A stretch of 64,000 nt of DNA from Knufia peltigerae (lineage: Eukaryota; Ascomycota; Eurotiomycetes; Chaetothyriales; Trichomeriaceae), in NCBI GenBank assembly GCA_030247855.1, contig JAPDRN010000085.1, forward strand, positions 86,282 to 150,281. Direction: 5' to 3'. The translations under genes and the position numbers were made by a program. Each line of letters starts with the position of its first letter. Position 1 is the first letter of the stretch. The notes below the pieces were generated by a model. It saw nothing but the letters and a program-made list of their open reading frames with translations, was not told where the DNA came from and did no database searches. This document shows, in pieces, positions 30,777 to 41,162 of the stretch.

Positions 30777-33762
30777 ATGAGGACATCTCTGGCTGACCTC
30801 CAGTTTGCGCTGGTGATCCTCCTGCCATTGCTAGCAGTGCAACTATGTCTGGCGAGCCCCCGAAAGGCAGTTCATGCCCCACGTTATATCGCAACACACT
30901 CTGGGAATTTTTCAGGTACTAGTGTTGGACCTTTAGGTATAAGCACGTCTGCGAGCACGAGCGCAAGCACTACAGCAGACACAACCTCAACCACGACATC
31001 AATTCAAAGCACCACCACCTTACTTTTCAACAGTACCACCACCACTGAGGCAAGTAGGCAGGCCAACCCTTCATCTACAAGCACCATCGCGACGACTTCA
31101 ATCTTAAAGAACCACGATGCGTGGGGCGATTGGGAAAACTCATCCCCAACCTCAAACCACCATCCGTCGGGTGAAGATGGACCCTCCGCTCAAGGAGGAG
31201 GCTGGCGACCCGATCGAGGCGATAACTCGGGTGCTTCAGGAGGAGGCTGGAGACCCCATCAAGGCGACAACTTGGGTGCTTCGGGTACAGATAACAGCCG
31301 TCCTGGAGATACTCCTCCACAACCCGGTGGCAATGGACAACATGGTTGGACAGGGTCGTCTTGGGGCGGCTATCAAAACTCCACCACAGGAGACAACACC
31401 ACAAGCGACGGAGACTGGTATGGCGAAAACGACGGTGTCCCTGCTCTGACGGAAGAGGATATCCTCTTCATCATCTCCGAACGCGCCCTCGCCTACGCTG
31501 GTTTCCCAGACTCGGACGGTTCTACATGGCCTATAAACGACTCCGTGGTCATAACGAAGAGACAGACCACAGGCGACTTCGACCCGAGCAAGTTCGGTGG
31601 ACCAAATACTCTACAGAAGTGGAATGATCTAGCAATGGACGAATGGCTGGAGTTGTACGTCGCTAAGGTCGACATACCCGGGCAGCCGGGTAAGAAACTC
31701 GCCAACAGTACCAACTTTTTCCGTGACTTTTGGCTGTCCACGGTAAGTGCGATTCCAAAACCCCAGAGCCTATATCAGCCTATATCCTAACGAGCAAAAT
31801 TACCACAGGGCGAGGAGAACATAGTCCTATGCACCAGTCTTCTAAGCGAGTGTAATGTGGCCGATATCTCGGACGAGAAGCGCTTTAAGAACATTAGCCG
31901 TGAGGATGCTTACCGTGCTCAATTTGTTCGCCAAGTCATGAAAGTATGGCAGTCATCGAACAGCCAGGCATACCGGGTATGTTCAAAATATATCATATTC
32001 TACTGTTTTACTATCGGATGATGGTCGGGTAGCTAACTCACTGGAAACCTGTCTCTAGATCCTATATGACACAGTGACATCTGATCAGCTTAAGGTCACC
32101 ACGTCACACAACGTGCTTGTCCAAGGTACTCCTCCGCCGAGTACGAATATTTTCGATGTCATTGTTCCCGCCATCGCATTCCTGGGGGCATTTGTACCTG
32201 TTCTGGCGCCCGTGGCCGGTTTGGTCTCGGGGATCTACGCGGTCGGTAAAGCAGTCACCAAGCGCGAGAACGTCGTGGAAAATGTGATCTGGGAGGAACC
32301 TCGGATGAATTCTAGCGATGCATTCGAGACCCCCCAGAAACGAGATGATGAGCAGACCGCCGCGATAAGCGATCTCCTTGACCGTGTCCATAAGCTAGAA
32401 AACAAGCCACCGAAAACGTGGCTCGACCAGGCGAAGGATCCACAACAAATCGGCAAGGGCTTAGATGCCGCAGCGTAAGTATCTCATCGTGACGATCAAT
32501 GAGGTATCGTTGGACAGTCGACCAAAAAGAATAGGCTAACTGTGGGCGCAGTAAGATCTATCTGGCCATCAAGGGGTTAAACCCAAGCCTTCCCTCGTCT
32601 AGCATTTCATCCTGGGATTTCTTCGATCAAAAAGTGCTAGAGACACTACAAGTGTTCCCCAAGAATATTCTGACCGCCTTCGAACTGAACGTCAAGACTT
32701 ACTGGCCACAGCAGACCACAAAGAAAGATGGGACTACGATCCTCTCTAGTGGGATGAGACCATTCCTACTGGGTGGCACTTGGTCGTTGGCCGAGGCTCA
32801 TACGGAGGAGCCTTCTGCGACCATGGCTAAAGTCAAGAAGTATCTAGATGCTGTTATCTTTATGCAGTACGTCCAGCAGCAGGCAGTAAGTGATCTTGCC
32901 CCCAAGACTTGGAGACTAGGAGAGAGACATCGTTGTCCTGACATACATGGTGTAGTTCTACTACTGGGTCCAGAACTTCCCTAGCGCCTCGGCCTGTACC
33001 GCGGCGCGAGACGATGCCGTCGACAGGAATTGGCTTGCGAAGGATGGCTGGTACAACTGCGAACAGCTTGCCAATGGGCAGTACCAGCTCCAGTACACTC
33101 GGAAGCCTACGACGAATCGCGGCCGCGCAGACGCGAATACCTATACAGAATACGACCCATTTGGCGACATCGTCGCCCTCGAGCCTGCGCCTGAGTTCCG
33201 CGCCGGATTTTGTTGGGTGCAGCAACGCTCTGGCAACGCTTTCCGTGACAACGGTTTCCAGCAGAACACTGCGGGTTTGAACAAGTGGAACGACGGGATC
33301 CTCGGCGAGCTACTTTACGACTTCAAGATGAGCGACGTTTTCGGCGCCTCACGGGCCTGCCAGGCCACAATGGGCGACCCGTTCACCCAAAACAAGTCGC
33401 CGCGAAACGCATTCTACCCATCCTTGCGCGTAGAAGAAAACCCGCCTTCGGATGGCGGTGACGGCGAGATACTCAGTGGGAAGCTTCCCCTGTGTCTCTT
33501 CAATCTCCCCATTTTCGAAGTCGGTCGCTCAGACCTCGACGCCTGGTGCAACAATCACATCGGCTCCATCTCACGGGACAGGTGGACTAAAGATGATGAC
33601 AGCTGTGGCGAGAAGCTCGAGCTATGGGCCATCCAGTCCGATACGAAGCTGTGTGGTTCCAACCAAGGCTCCTACTATCCGAAGCGCAGCTCCCGACCTG
33701 GTTGTTCGTTGCATGAGCGTGGTGTCAATATTGCGTCCTGCAAGGACTATCAGAACATCTAG
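30777..33762 (+). CDS. Large secreted Cys-rich protein of unknown function
   Basis: Five exons (30777-31742, 31809-31976, 32059-32474, 32552-32885, 32956-33762) with introns of 66-82 nt, giving 896 aa. The ATG at 30777 starts a clear signal peptide (ALVILLPLLAVQLCLAS, cleavage near residue 27). Next comes a Ser/Thr-rich region likely to be O-glycosylated, then two 15-residue repeats of the type GGGWRPxxGDNxGAS. A Gly/Ala/Val-rich apolar segment (about residues 409-440, AFLGAFVPVLAPVAGLVSG) lies mid-protein. The last 270 residues hold about 15 cysteines, with pairs such as WYNCEQL, FCWVQQ, WCNNH and GCSLHERG, suggesting disulfides in an extracellular domain. No enzyme family is recognised. It may be a cell-wall or secreted protein unrelated to the oxidative genes around it. 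Confidence 0.8.
31197..31286 (+). repeat. Two 45-bp coding repeats
   Basis: Two adjacent 45-bp units, about 85-90% alike, starting GGAGGCTGGCGACC and GGAGGCTGGAGACC, each encoding the repeat GGWRPxxGDNxGAS. They lie in the low-complexity part of the secreted protein gene and could vary in copy number between strains. Confidence 0.7.
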
Positions 33763-34499
33763 TCAAACGTACATTGATGTTCCAGGCAATGCTTTGAGAA
33801 AACCGAGAATCTTGCCCTAAAGGAGCATTTGGAAGCACTCTTACGCCTCACGATTTTTGCCACTACCCAAAGCATCAGACTTTTGACTTCTTTTCATTGG
33901 CAGTATTGCTGCCTCGCTGTGGCCGATAACACCACGTCTCAGGCTATCGGCTAAGTCGAGCATATTATTATGGCTGGACCACGACTAAATATGTCTCGCC
34001 TGAGGAGGGTAACCGTGGCTAGGTAATTTGCGGCGAGCCAGTATTTGTGCCTTTGGCGATTGGATTGTACCTCGATTCCCCTTTGATAGCAAGATGGGAA
34101 TAGTCCTTCAGTTCGCTCCACCGTGACGCACCGAGCCATGCAAAGGTTTTACTGGCGAGTGGGATCTACTGGGGGGCGTCCATGGAGGAGAATGCGAATA
34201 TATACCGCGAATAGATACATTTGCAGAACGTATCACCCGGTCACCCCAGGGTAAACTCAACATGAGCCTCCACGCAAAGTGCCTGGATTCTCGCCCGAAG
34301 AGGAGTGGGGTTGGGACCAAATCAACCAACCACCTTGGTATCCTTGCAAGAAATACCATGGCGTCTCTGTTCGTCGTAGATCATTGGATAATCATCAACC
34401 ATGGTCTATCACGACACATGTGTCGGCCTCGTCAAAATCCTCAGACCAGTGGCTTGACGTGGGGCACAAGTGTAAGTCAGCCCATCGACCACAAAAGCT
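33763..34499. other. Intergenic between convergent genes
   Basis: 737 bp. Small frames only; no motif or repeat recognised. Confidence 0.45.
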
Positions 34500-35746
34500 T
34501 CATTCATATTGAGAAGTAGCTGCAACCTGAAGGAGGAATGCAATTATGTGAGTGTCGGTACGAGTCTCTACAGCGTACGAGCAAAAAGGTCGACCCATCG
34601 CGTAGCTATTTTTTCCTTGATCGTTAGTCAACTGCGTCTCTAACCTGCGCTCCAAGATGAATGGAAAAAGACTCACATGTGCATCTGACCACGTTCAAGA
34701 ATAAATTCCACCTTGTTCCCAGCCTGCTTTGATCTCCTGACCCAAGTGAGAGAGTCCGGCAGTAGAACTTCCGCTGTCCCAGCCAATATCAGCTGGGGAG
34801 GTAGAGAATGGAGATTGTCAAAAACCGGAGACACTCGAGGGTCATTCGCCTTCATACCCTCAGGCAGGAACGAGTTGACCAAGATGGGGTTATCTTTGCT
34901 GAAGGTGATGAGAAAATCCGTGGCCATGGCAGGAGAATGAAGAGTATGAGCCAACTCAAGATCAACCCAAGGTGAGATTAAAATCATTCCGCCTGGTGCT
35001 GACAATCCTTGTCGCCGTATCTCCAAAGCAGACATGGCTGTGAGGCCCCCACCGGCCGAGTCACCTCCAAAAACAATGAGTGCAGGGTTGACATGAAAAT
35101 CTTCGACCAGGGAACGGTAAACGTTGACGAAATCATTGCGGCATGCGGGGAATTTGGCTTCATCTATCAGTCCTGTGGAGATTGTCAATACATCGTCCAT
35201 CACTTGTTGGAGGTCAGGGGAAAGGGGTGATGTTATTCCATGTATAGACCCACTGTAATCAACTGATACGACTACCAACTTCAAGCCTTGTTCTTTTGCT
35301 CGCCTTATCCATCGTTCATAAGTCTCAATATACATTAGAGGTTCTCCAAAGGCGTAACCCCCTCCATGGGCATAGAGAAGGATGAGCGGTTTCTGTTGTT
35401 GTCCTTGAGTAGTGATGTCTTGGTGCTTGGATTCCTGTAAGGCGGCAGCTGCATCTCTAGGTATGATGACACAAGGGACTCCCCCCAGCTTCTCATCTGC
35501 ATATCGACTTTTTTTCAAGTTTAGAGGAGCTTTGAACAATAAATCCCAGAAGTTCGCCAGGAACCCTCCCAGGTAACAACGATACAATTGAGTTCTGAAA
35601 TCAACAGCTCGACAAGCAAAAGGGAGTAATAGACGATTCAAGAAAACCGAAACCCCAAGAGCGGATGTATGATAGATGCTTCGCACCAGTTTCCATGGTT
35701 GTGTCAGGATCAATCTCAAATGGCTTGGGCGCTGCTGGCGCGGCAT
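34500..35746 (-). CDS. HSL-family alpha/beta hydrolase (esterase) 2
   Basis: Two exons, 34677-35746 and 34500-34605, with a 71-nt phase-2 intron (GTGAGT...AATAG), giving 391 aa; ATG at 35746-35744. HGGG is at 127-130 and GDSAGG at 228-233 (Ser230). Without splicing the frame stops right after GQMHM. Splicing gives GQMHIYAMG, keeping the catalytic His (about 356) in a normal sequence context and adding 34 residues. A hydrophobic N-terminal stretch (about 25-45, ALGVSVFLNRLLLPFAC) may anchor it to a membrane, unlike hydrolase 1. The probable acid is the Asp in AGTAEVLLPDS. It is divergent to SDR 2 over 434 bp. Hydrolysis of an ester or lactone is the likely reaction. Confidence 0.88.
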
Positions 35747-36180
35747 TATTCCGATGGGTTTCCAGTATCTGGCTCGAGGGTGGGCATATCAAACAAGCGA
35801 GACTGCTAGCACGCTGGCTTGTGAAAAATGTCAATCGTAGGTAAAGTCCAGGTCTGGAGAGAAGCACCATCTAATGCCGTCGAGAGCGGATATAATTAAC
35901 CGTGGAAGATAGTTCGGTAATGTTTTCCGAAGTGTGTGGCATAAACTCCGATTTATAACATATGATTATCCCTTTTTGCCACGGAAATCGAATTGCGTGC
36001 GGATACAGTGGGGATCTTTCTCCAGACTACCACCTGAATTACACTACCATTCTCAATCTGGGGTAGGTACTTCGCAGGCTCTAGACCCGATAGTTCACGA
36101 CCTAAGGAAGGTCTGTGTTACATACTTCTTCTTTGCCAAACGCAACCTGTATAGCACCAATTCATTACAAGAGAACAAAA
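35747..36180. promoter_or_regulatory. Divergent promoter region, hydrolase 2 / SDR 2
   Basis: 434 bp between divergent starts; no gene seen. Shared promoter inferred by position. Confidence 0.45.
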
Positions 36181-37091
36181 ATGATTCGGATTGAAAAGGT
36201 CGCTGTAGTTTTCGGGGCCAGCGGTGGGCTGGGAGAGGCGACTGTCGTCAGAGTGGCCCAAGACTACAACGTCGTCGTCGGTTATTACCGAGGAGAGAGC
36301 AAAGCTCAAAAGTTGGTGGATGGAATTACAAAAGCAGGTAAGGTTTCGAAGTCCTCACTTGAGAGCTCACTGGGTTCTCTGCCAGACGACTCTCGTGATT
36401 TGGTATAAAGATCATCTGTGAATTTTATGTTGGAAGTGTCTCAATTGACAAAGGACTAGGTAGAAAGGCAACCGCCTTACAAGTTGACATGAAGGACTCC
36501 GAATCTGTACGACAGTTTTTCATGTCTGCCAAACAAGTCTGGGGTCGTTTGGATTGTATCATTTCTGCGACGGGGCCTCCCATCACTCTTGGGCCACTAG
36601 CAGAAGCATCTCCCGACCACTTTAAACGGGTCGTGGAAACCGACATCATTGGATCTTTCAACATCATCAAGCACGGCGTTCCGGTGCTGGAGCCGGCAGC
36701 GGCAGCAACGGCAGGGAGTGACGGCTCTTTCCCTTCGATTCTGTTGTTCTTGACTTGCGCGGTACAAAAGACTTTGGACTGGGACGGGTTGAGTTTCATT
36801 CCCAAAATGGGCGTCGTGGGGATTGTGAAACAGGCGGCGCGAGAGTTGGGACCAAAGGGTATCAGAGTCAACGGCCTCGCACCGGGGACCATCAATGCGG
36901 GTATCGTCTTTGACAGTTTCGCCGCCGACAAGTATGGAGCCGCCGTTTTGGAGAACCAGGGAACCCAGACTCCCATGGGTCGACGAGGCGAGGCTCACGA
37001 GATCGCAGAGGTCGCGGCTTTCTTGGTCTCTCCCAAGGCGAGCTACGTCAGCGGTCAAATCATTGGAGTCGATGGAGGTTTCAGTGCGTGA
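36181..37091 (+). CDS. SDR-fold protein 2 with non-canonical active site
   Basis: Two exons (36181-36337, 36460-37091) with a 122-nt phase-1 intron, giving 262 aa. The cofactor motif GASGGLG (12-18) and the C-terminal VNGLAPGTI and YVSGQIIGVDGG blocks are those of a classical SDR. The active site is not. The YxxxK position reads SFIPK (165-169), so Ser replaces the catalytic Tyr while Lys169 remains. The NAG motif is replaced by SATGPP, and the usual catalytic Ser region reads LLFLTCAV. It could be a cofactor-binding pseudo-enzyme, or use a different chemistry like some divergent SDRs. The frame is intact with ordinary codon use, so simple decay is not evident. Confidence 0.85.
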
Positions 37092-37508
37092 ACCAGAAGG
37101 TTTTTCGTGTGAATTCCATCCAGGTAGAGGATGGCTACATCAGATGGAACTGATCAGTATGGGAGAAGAAACTTGGACCAAAGGTCAGAAAAGAATGTGT
37201 TCAAGAGTGAAGCATGAGGCCCTGGGGAATAATATATACACGGGCCACGAGGGTTCTACCTCAAGATGACCGACACATAGTAGATGCAACGTGATCACCC
37301 CGAGTCTTATATTTCAAGTGTAAGAGATTTTAACAATATGACTGGAAACTTAGGGGAGAGACGAAAGAAAGGAGAAGCCCTTGAGCGCCCCCACATATGT
37401 GAATACCACTCCTTCATTACCCATAACACCTTCTAATGCCATCCATTTTCCACATCATTTACCCCTGCTGTGACTTTGTTTTGCTGCCCCGACGGGTCCA
37501 ATATCTAG
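37092..37508. other. Intergenic between convergent genes
   Basis: 417 bp of 3' flanks; nothing recognised. Confidence 0.45.
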
Positions 37509-39242
37509 CTAGCTCTCTAGAAATGGTCTGAAGCCGACGTAGTTACTGTCGACAACTTTCTGGAGCTCCTCCCTGAATTTCCTGAGCCCTCCAAAGTAGA
37601 ATCTGATGGCGAGGGTTTTTCCAGGCACATTTGCCCCAAAGATCCAAGATGCCGTTTCCTTAAAGAGGCTTCCCTCGACGCTCTTCTCGCAAACCCCATT
37701 CCAGTCAGATTCGGCCTTCATGGTGGTCTCTACCACCACCTTTTTCTGCTCTCCAGTCTTGGAAGCTGCTGCTGCCGCCTCTTCGGCCTGCTTGATGGCT
37801 TCTGTGATGAACTCGACATGGACCTCGATCGCGCTAGGGATGTTGCAAAAGGGGCCTTGCGGTCCGGTGATCATGAACATGTTTGGGAAGTTTGCCACGC
37901 TCACGCCCAGGTAACTCGTCGGTCCGTGGCTCCAATGATCTTTCAGGGTCTCACCGTTCTTACCCTGGATTCTGACCCTGCTATAGTTGCCATCGACGGC
38001 ATCGAACCCTGTCGCCATGATGATGACATCCAATTCGTGAACCTTGCCGCCAGTGGTGACTATGCCCTCGCCGGTGACGGCGGTGATGGGCGTCTCTTTC
38101 AAATCGACGATCGAGACGTGGTCCCGGTTGAACTGCTTGTAATAGCCACTGTCACAAAGTGGCCTTCGTGCATAGTGGTCATAGGGTTGTAGCTTGCGCG
38201 CCTTTTCCGGATCTTTGACAATCTGTGCAATCTTCTTTCTGATGAACGCACAAGCTGCTGCATTGGCATTTTTGTTTGTGGAAACCTATTCATAAGATAG
38301 AAAGTTAGCTGTGCTTCCCTCAAAATCATGGAGAATCGTTGACAAAGGTACACAGAAAGTGATGCGGTGATGACTAACATCGTTGAATCCTCCACCCATG
38401 AATCGGAATCCATTACCCTGACTCCAAAGGCTTTCAAAAATTGTTTCTTGCTCTTCGGGTGTGTAGGAATCGAAGGACCGATCAGATTCTTCAAAGCCCA
38501 TGGCATATAGAGACTTCCTCGATTGCTCCATGAGTTGGTCGTACTTGGCGTTGACTTTCGCGCGGTACTCGGCTGTAACAGGTGTGTCCCCGCTCGGTAC
38601 GGTGTACTGTGGATGGCGCTGGAAGCACACAAGTTCTTTGACGTATTTTGCAATCTCTGTAATCACTTGAACTCCCGTCGAGCCGCAACCGATGACTCCG
38701 ACGCGTTTACCTTTAAGGTCGATGTCGTTGTTCCAGGCCGCAGTGTGGCAAAGGGTTCCTTTGAATGTGTTCAACCCTGGAATGTCTGGGAAATTGGGTC
38801 GGGATAACAATCCAAGCGCGGTGATGAGATAGGTGGCTTTTACTGTAGCCCCAGTACTCAGCTGAATATCCCACAATTTCTCTGATTCGATCCATTGCGC
38901 CGACAGTAACTCGGTATTGAAGAGCATATGCTTGCGCAGGTCGTGGCGCTCGACCACATGTTCCAGATACTTGAGAACATCAGGCCCTTGTACATAACGG
39001 TGTGACCAGGGGTAAGTTTGCAGGTCTTCCTTGTCCCAAGAGAACCGATAGACCTCGCTGTAACTGTCGCTCATGGCACCGGGGTACCGGTTATAGTACC
39101 AGGTTCCCCCTACATCACCTGCCATGTCAATGACTTTGACACTCAGGCCTAGTTGAAGCAAGGAATACAGCTGGTAGATCCCGCCAAATCCTGCTCCAAC
39201 TACCAAAGCATCGACGCGGTCGGGGGGACTCTGAGAGACCAT
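37509..39242 (-). CDS. Type I Baeyer-Villiger monooxygenase 2
   Basis: Two exons (38379-39242, 37509-38285) with a 93-nt phase-0 intron (GTTAGT...AATAG), giving 546 aa; ATG at 39242-39240. The FAD motif GAGFGG is at 16-21 and GGTWYYNRYPGAMSD follows at about 45-58, very like cyclohexanone-monooxygenase relatives. The fingerprint reads FKGTLCHTAAWN (160-171), with Asn where Pro or Asp is usual. The NADPH motif is GCGSTG. The C-terminal half has IIMATGFDAVDG and YLGVSVANFPNMFMITGPQGP, as expected. It differs clearly from BVMO 1 in sequence and gene structure, so the two are old paralogues rather than a recent duplication. It is the last accessory gene before the core-genome block. Confidence 0.93.
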
Positions 39243-40302
39243 GTTCGTTTGATTTTGTGTGCCAGAGCAGACTCAGAACTAGATGAGTTACTAGAGGGCG
39301 GTGAATGCAGATAATGTCAGAGACGTTAACAAGAGGCTGCAGCAGTGACCAGAAAAGACGGCATTGTCCTATACTAAAAAGTGCCAGCAGGAATGGGTCC
39401 ATTTTGTATCAGCCGAATGAAGCCTCTTACAAGAGGCCACTGTTGTCGGGGAAAGACTTCCGTGGAATTCGATCTAACTTTGGGATCTGTAGCAAAAGCT
39501 CCGGCCACTACCACCACTCTTCCTCGAATGAGGGTGGTTCGTAGCCAATTTTGCAGCCTCTCGGGTCAGGATAATTTCATGGCTCAAAAATTCGATTGTA
39601 TTCTCATCGGGTGCCGCGAGGGCTCCGCCATTCGGGTGTTCTTAGCCGTTCGGCATGTTCTTGAAACTGAAGAAAGGTAAATTGCCCAATACTGGAGGGT
39701 ATTCTTATTAGCGCCAGTGACAATGTCCACTCTCACACAGTATCCTCAAGCGTCGACCCTTATGCAGAGTCATTCCTAATCCGGAACCCCTTTTGGCCTG
39801 GAACTTGGACAGCTTGGAGTTTGTTGTTGGCATCGATCACACCAAACTTGTGCAGAAGCCGAGGCCAATGTTGCTAAGCTGCAAAGCGTCATTGAGCATC
39901 GCATACAGATCGATGAGCTTCATCTCATTGATGCTATGAGTGATTTCCAGCTTGTAGTGTTGGTGATGACAAGTCATGGGCGAACACTCACATACTCCAT
40001 ACTCCATACTCCATATTTGGATACCCGCTTTCAGGCAAGGCTACGCTTAAGTAAGCCCGCAACTCGTGCCCTAAAATTATTGTCATTTCAAATCGTACCC
40101 CAATGTCGGCCGGTCTTTTGAACGTGCTTGGCGTACGTGAGAAACAGCCGCGCCTTACTCAGGTACCTGAAGTGGGATGGAAAGCGCAGACAAGGCTCAC
40201 TTCATATTGCATTGCGACAACAGGATGACTTGTTGAAGCCACAATCTCTCAATATCAGACATCACTCTTTCCCTCTGTTCCTTCGATCGCTATCAAAGCG
40301 TC
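39243..40302. other. Cluster/core boundary intergenic
   Basis: 1.06 kb between BVMO 2 and the ArpC3 gene. Contains three tandem CATACTC units at 39991. Several frames have no ATG or motif. Presumed promoters of both neighbours. Confidence 0.45.
39991..40011. repeat. CATACTC x3 tandem repeat
   Basis: Three perfect 7-bp units followed by a degenerate fourth (CATATTT). Confidence 0.7.
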
Positions 40303-40991
40303 ATGCCTGTGAGTACCGTCGGTGCCACTATTAGCAACTCTGAACTTATGACATGGCGCAGGCCTACCACTCCATCTTCTTGGGCGACCAGGGCGTTCAA
40401 ACGATAGGTATACTTTGTTGCTCGCTTTACCCCATGTCCATCCGCTTGTTCTAATACAAAGGTCTCTGTTCAGGCAACTTTCCTCTGCTACCCCTACGCA
40501 CGAAGACCCGGGGCCCGGCCTATACACTCCCTCAACTACCCCCGAGCGTCAATCCACTCGATGTCGACCCGGACTCAGAGTCATACGACTGCCTCGACGA
40601 GATCTTGTCTTTGTTCCGCGCAAATACCTTCTTCCGCAACTTTGAGATCAAAGGCCCCGCCGATCGAATGCTGATCTACGGCATCCTCTTCGTCTCAGAC
40701 TGTCTCACCAAGATCAAGCCCAACATGGACTCTCGGAGTGCAGAGAAGGCCCTCATCAACGGTGCCTTGGAACAATTCAGCATCCCGGGCGAGCCAGGTT
40801 TCCCGCTGAACCAAGCATTCGAAGCTCCCAGGGACAGGAACGAGGCGGAAGCACTCCGAAGTTATCTCAGTCAAGTCAGGCAGGAGTTGGCCATAAGACT
40901 ACACGCTAGAATGTACGACGGTGGAGCGACGACTCCGAGTAAATGGTGGCTGAGTTTTACAAAGAGGAAATTCATGGGGAAGAGCTTATAG
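40303..40991 (+). CDS. ARC18: Arp2/3 complex p21 subunit (ArpC3)
   Basis: Three exons (40303-40308, 40362-40407, 40474-40991), introns of 53 and 66 nt, giving 189 aa. The first coding exon is only ATG CCT. Spliced, the start reads MPAYHSIFLGDQGVQTIG, then NFPLLPLRTKTRGPAYTLP, the hallmark N terminus of ArpC3. The tail ANTFFRNFEIKGPADRMLIY and KWWLSFTKRKFMGKSL also fits. ArpC3 is one of seven subunits of the complex that nucleates branched actin at endocytic sites. Length is normal for fungi. It starts the conserved gene block and has no functional link to the oxidative genes. Confidence 0.95.
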
Positions 40992-41162
40992 TGTTTTCAT
41001 TACGAGTTCGTCCATAAGATAGAGCAGCTGGCCTGTCTGGTCACCGAATGAAGTCATGAAATACCAACTTTCCCTTACCAGGGGCTCCACAGACGCAGCG
41101 AAATTCCTTTCAAGCTCAAGCTGAAAGAGGTGCTTGGTATTGGAGTCTCACCGAACTCTTCT

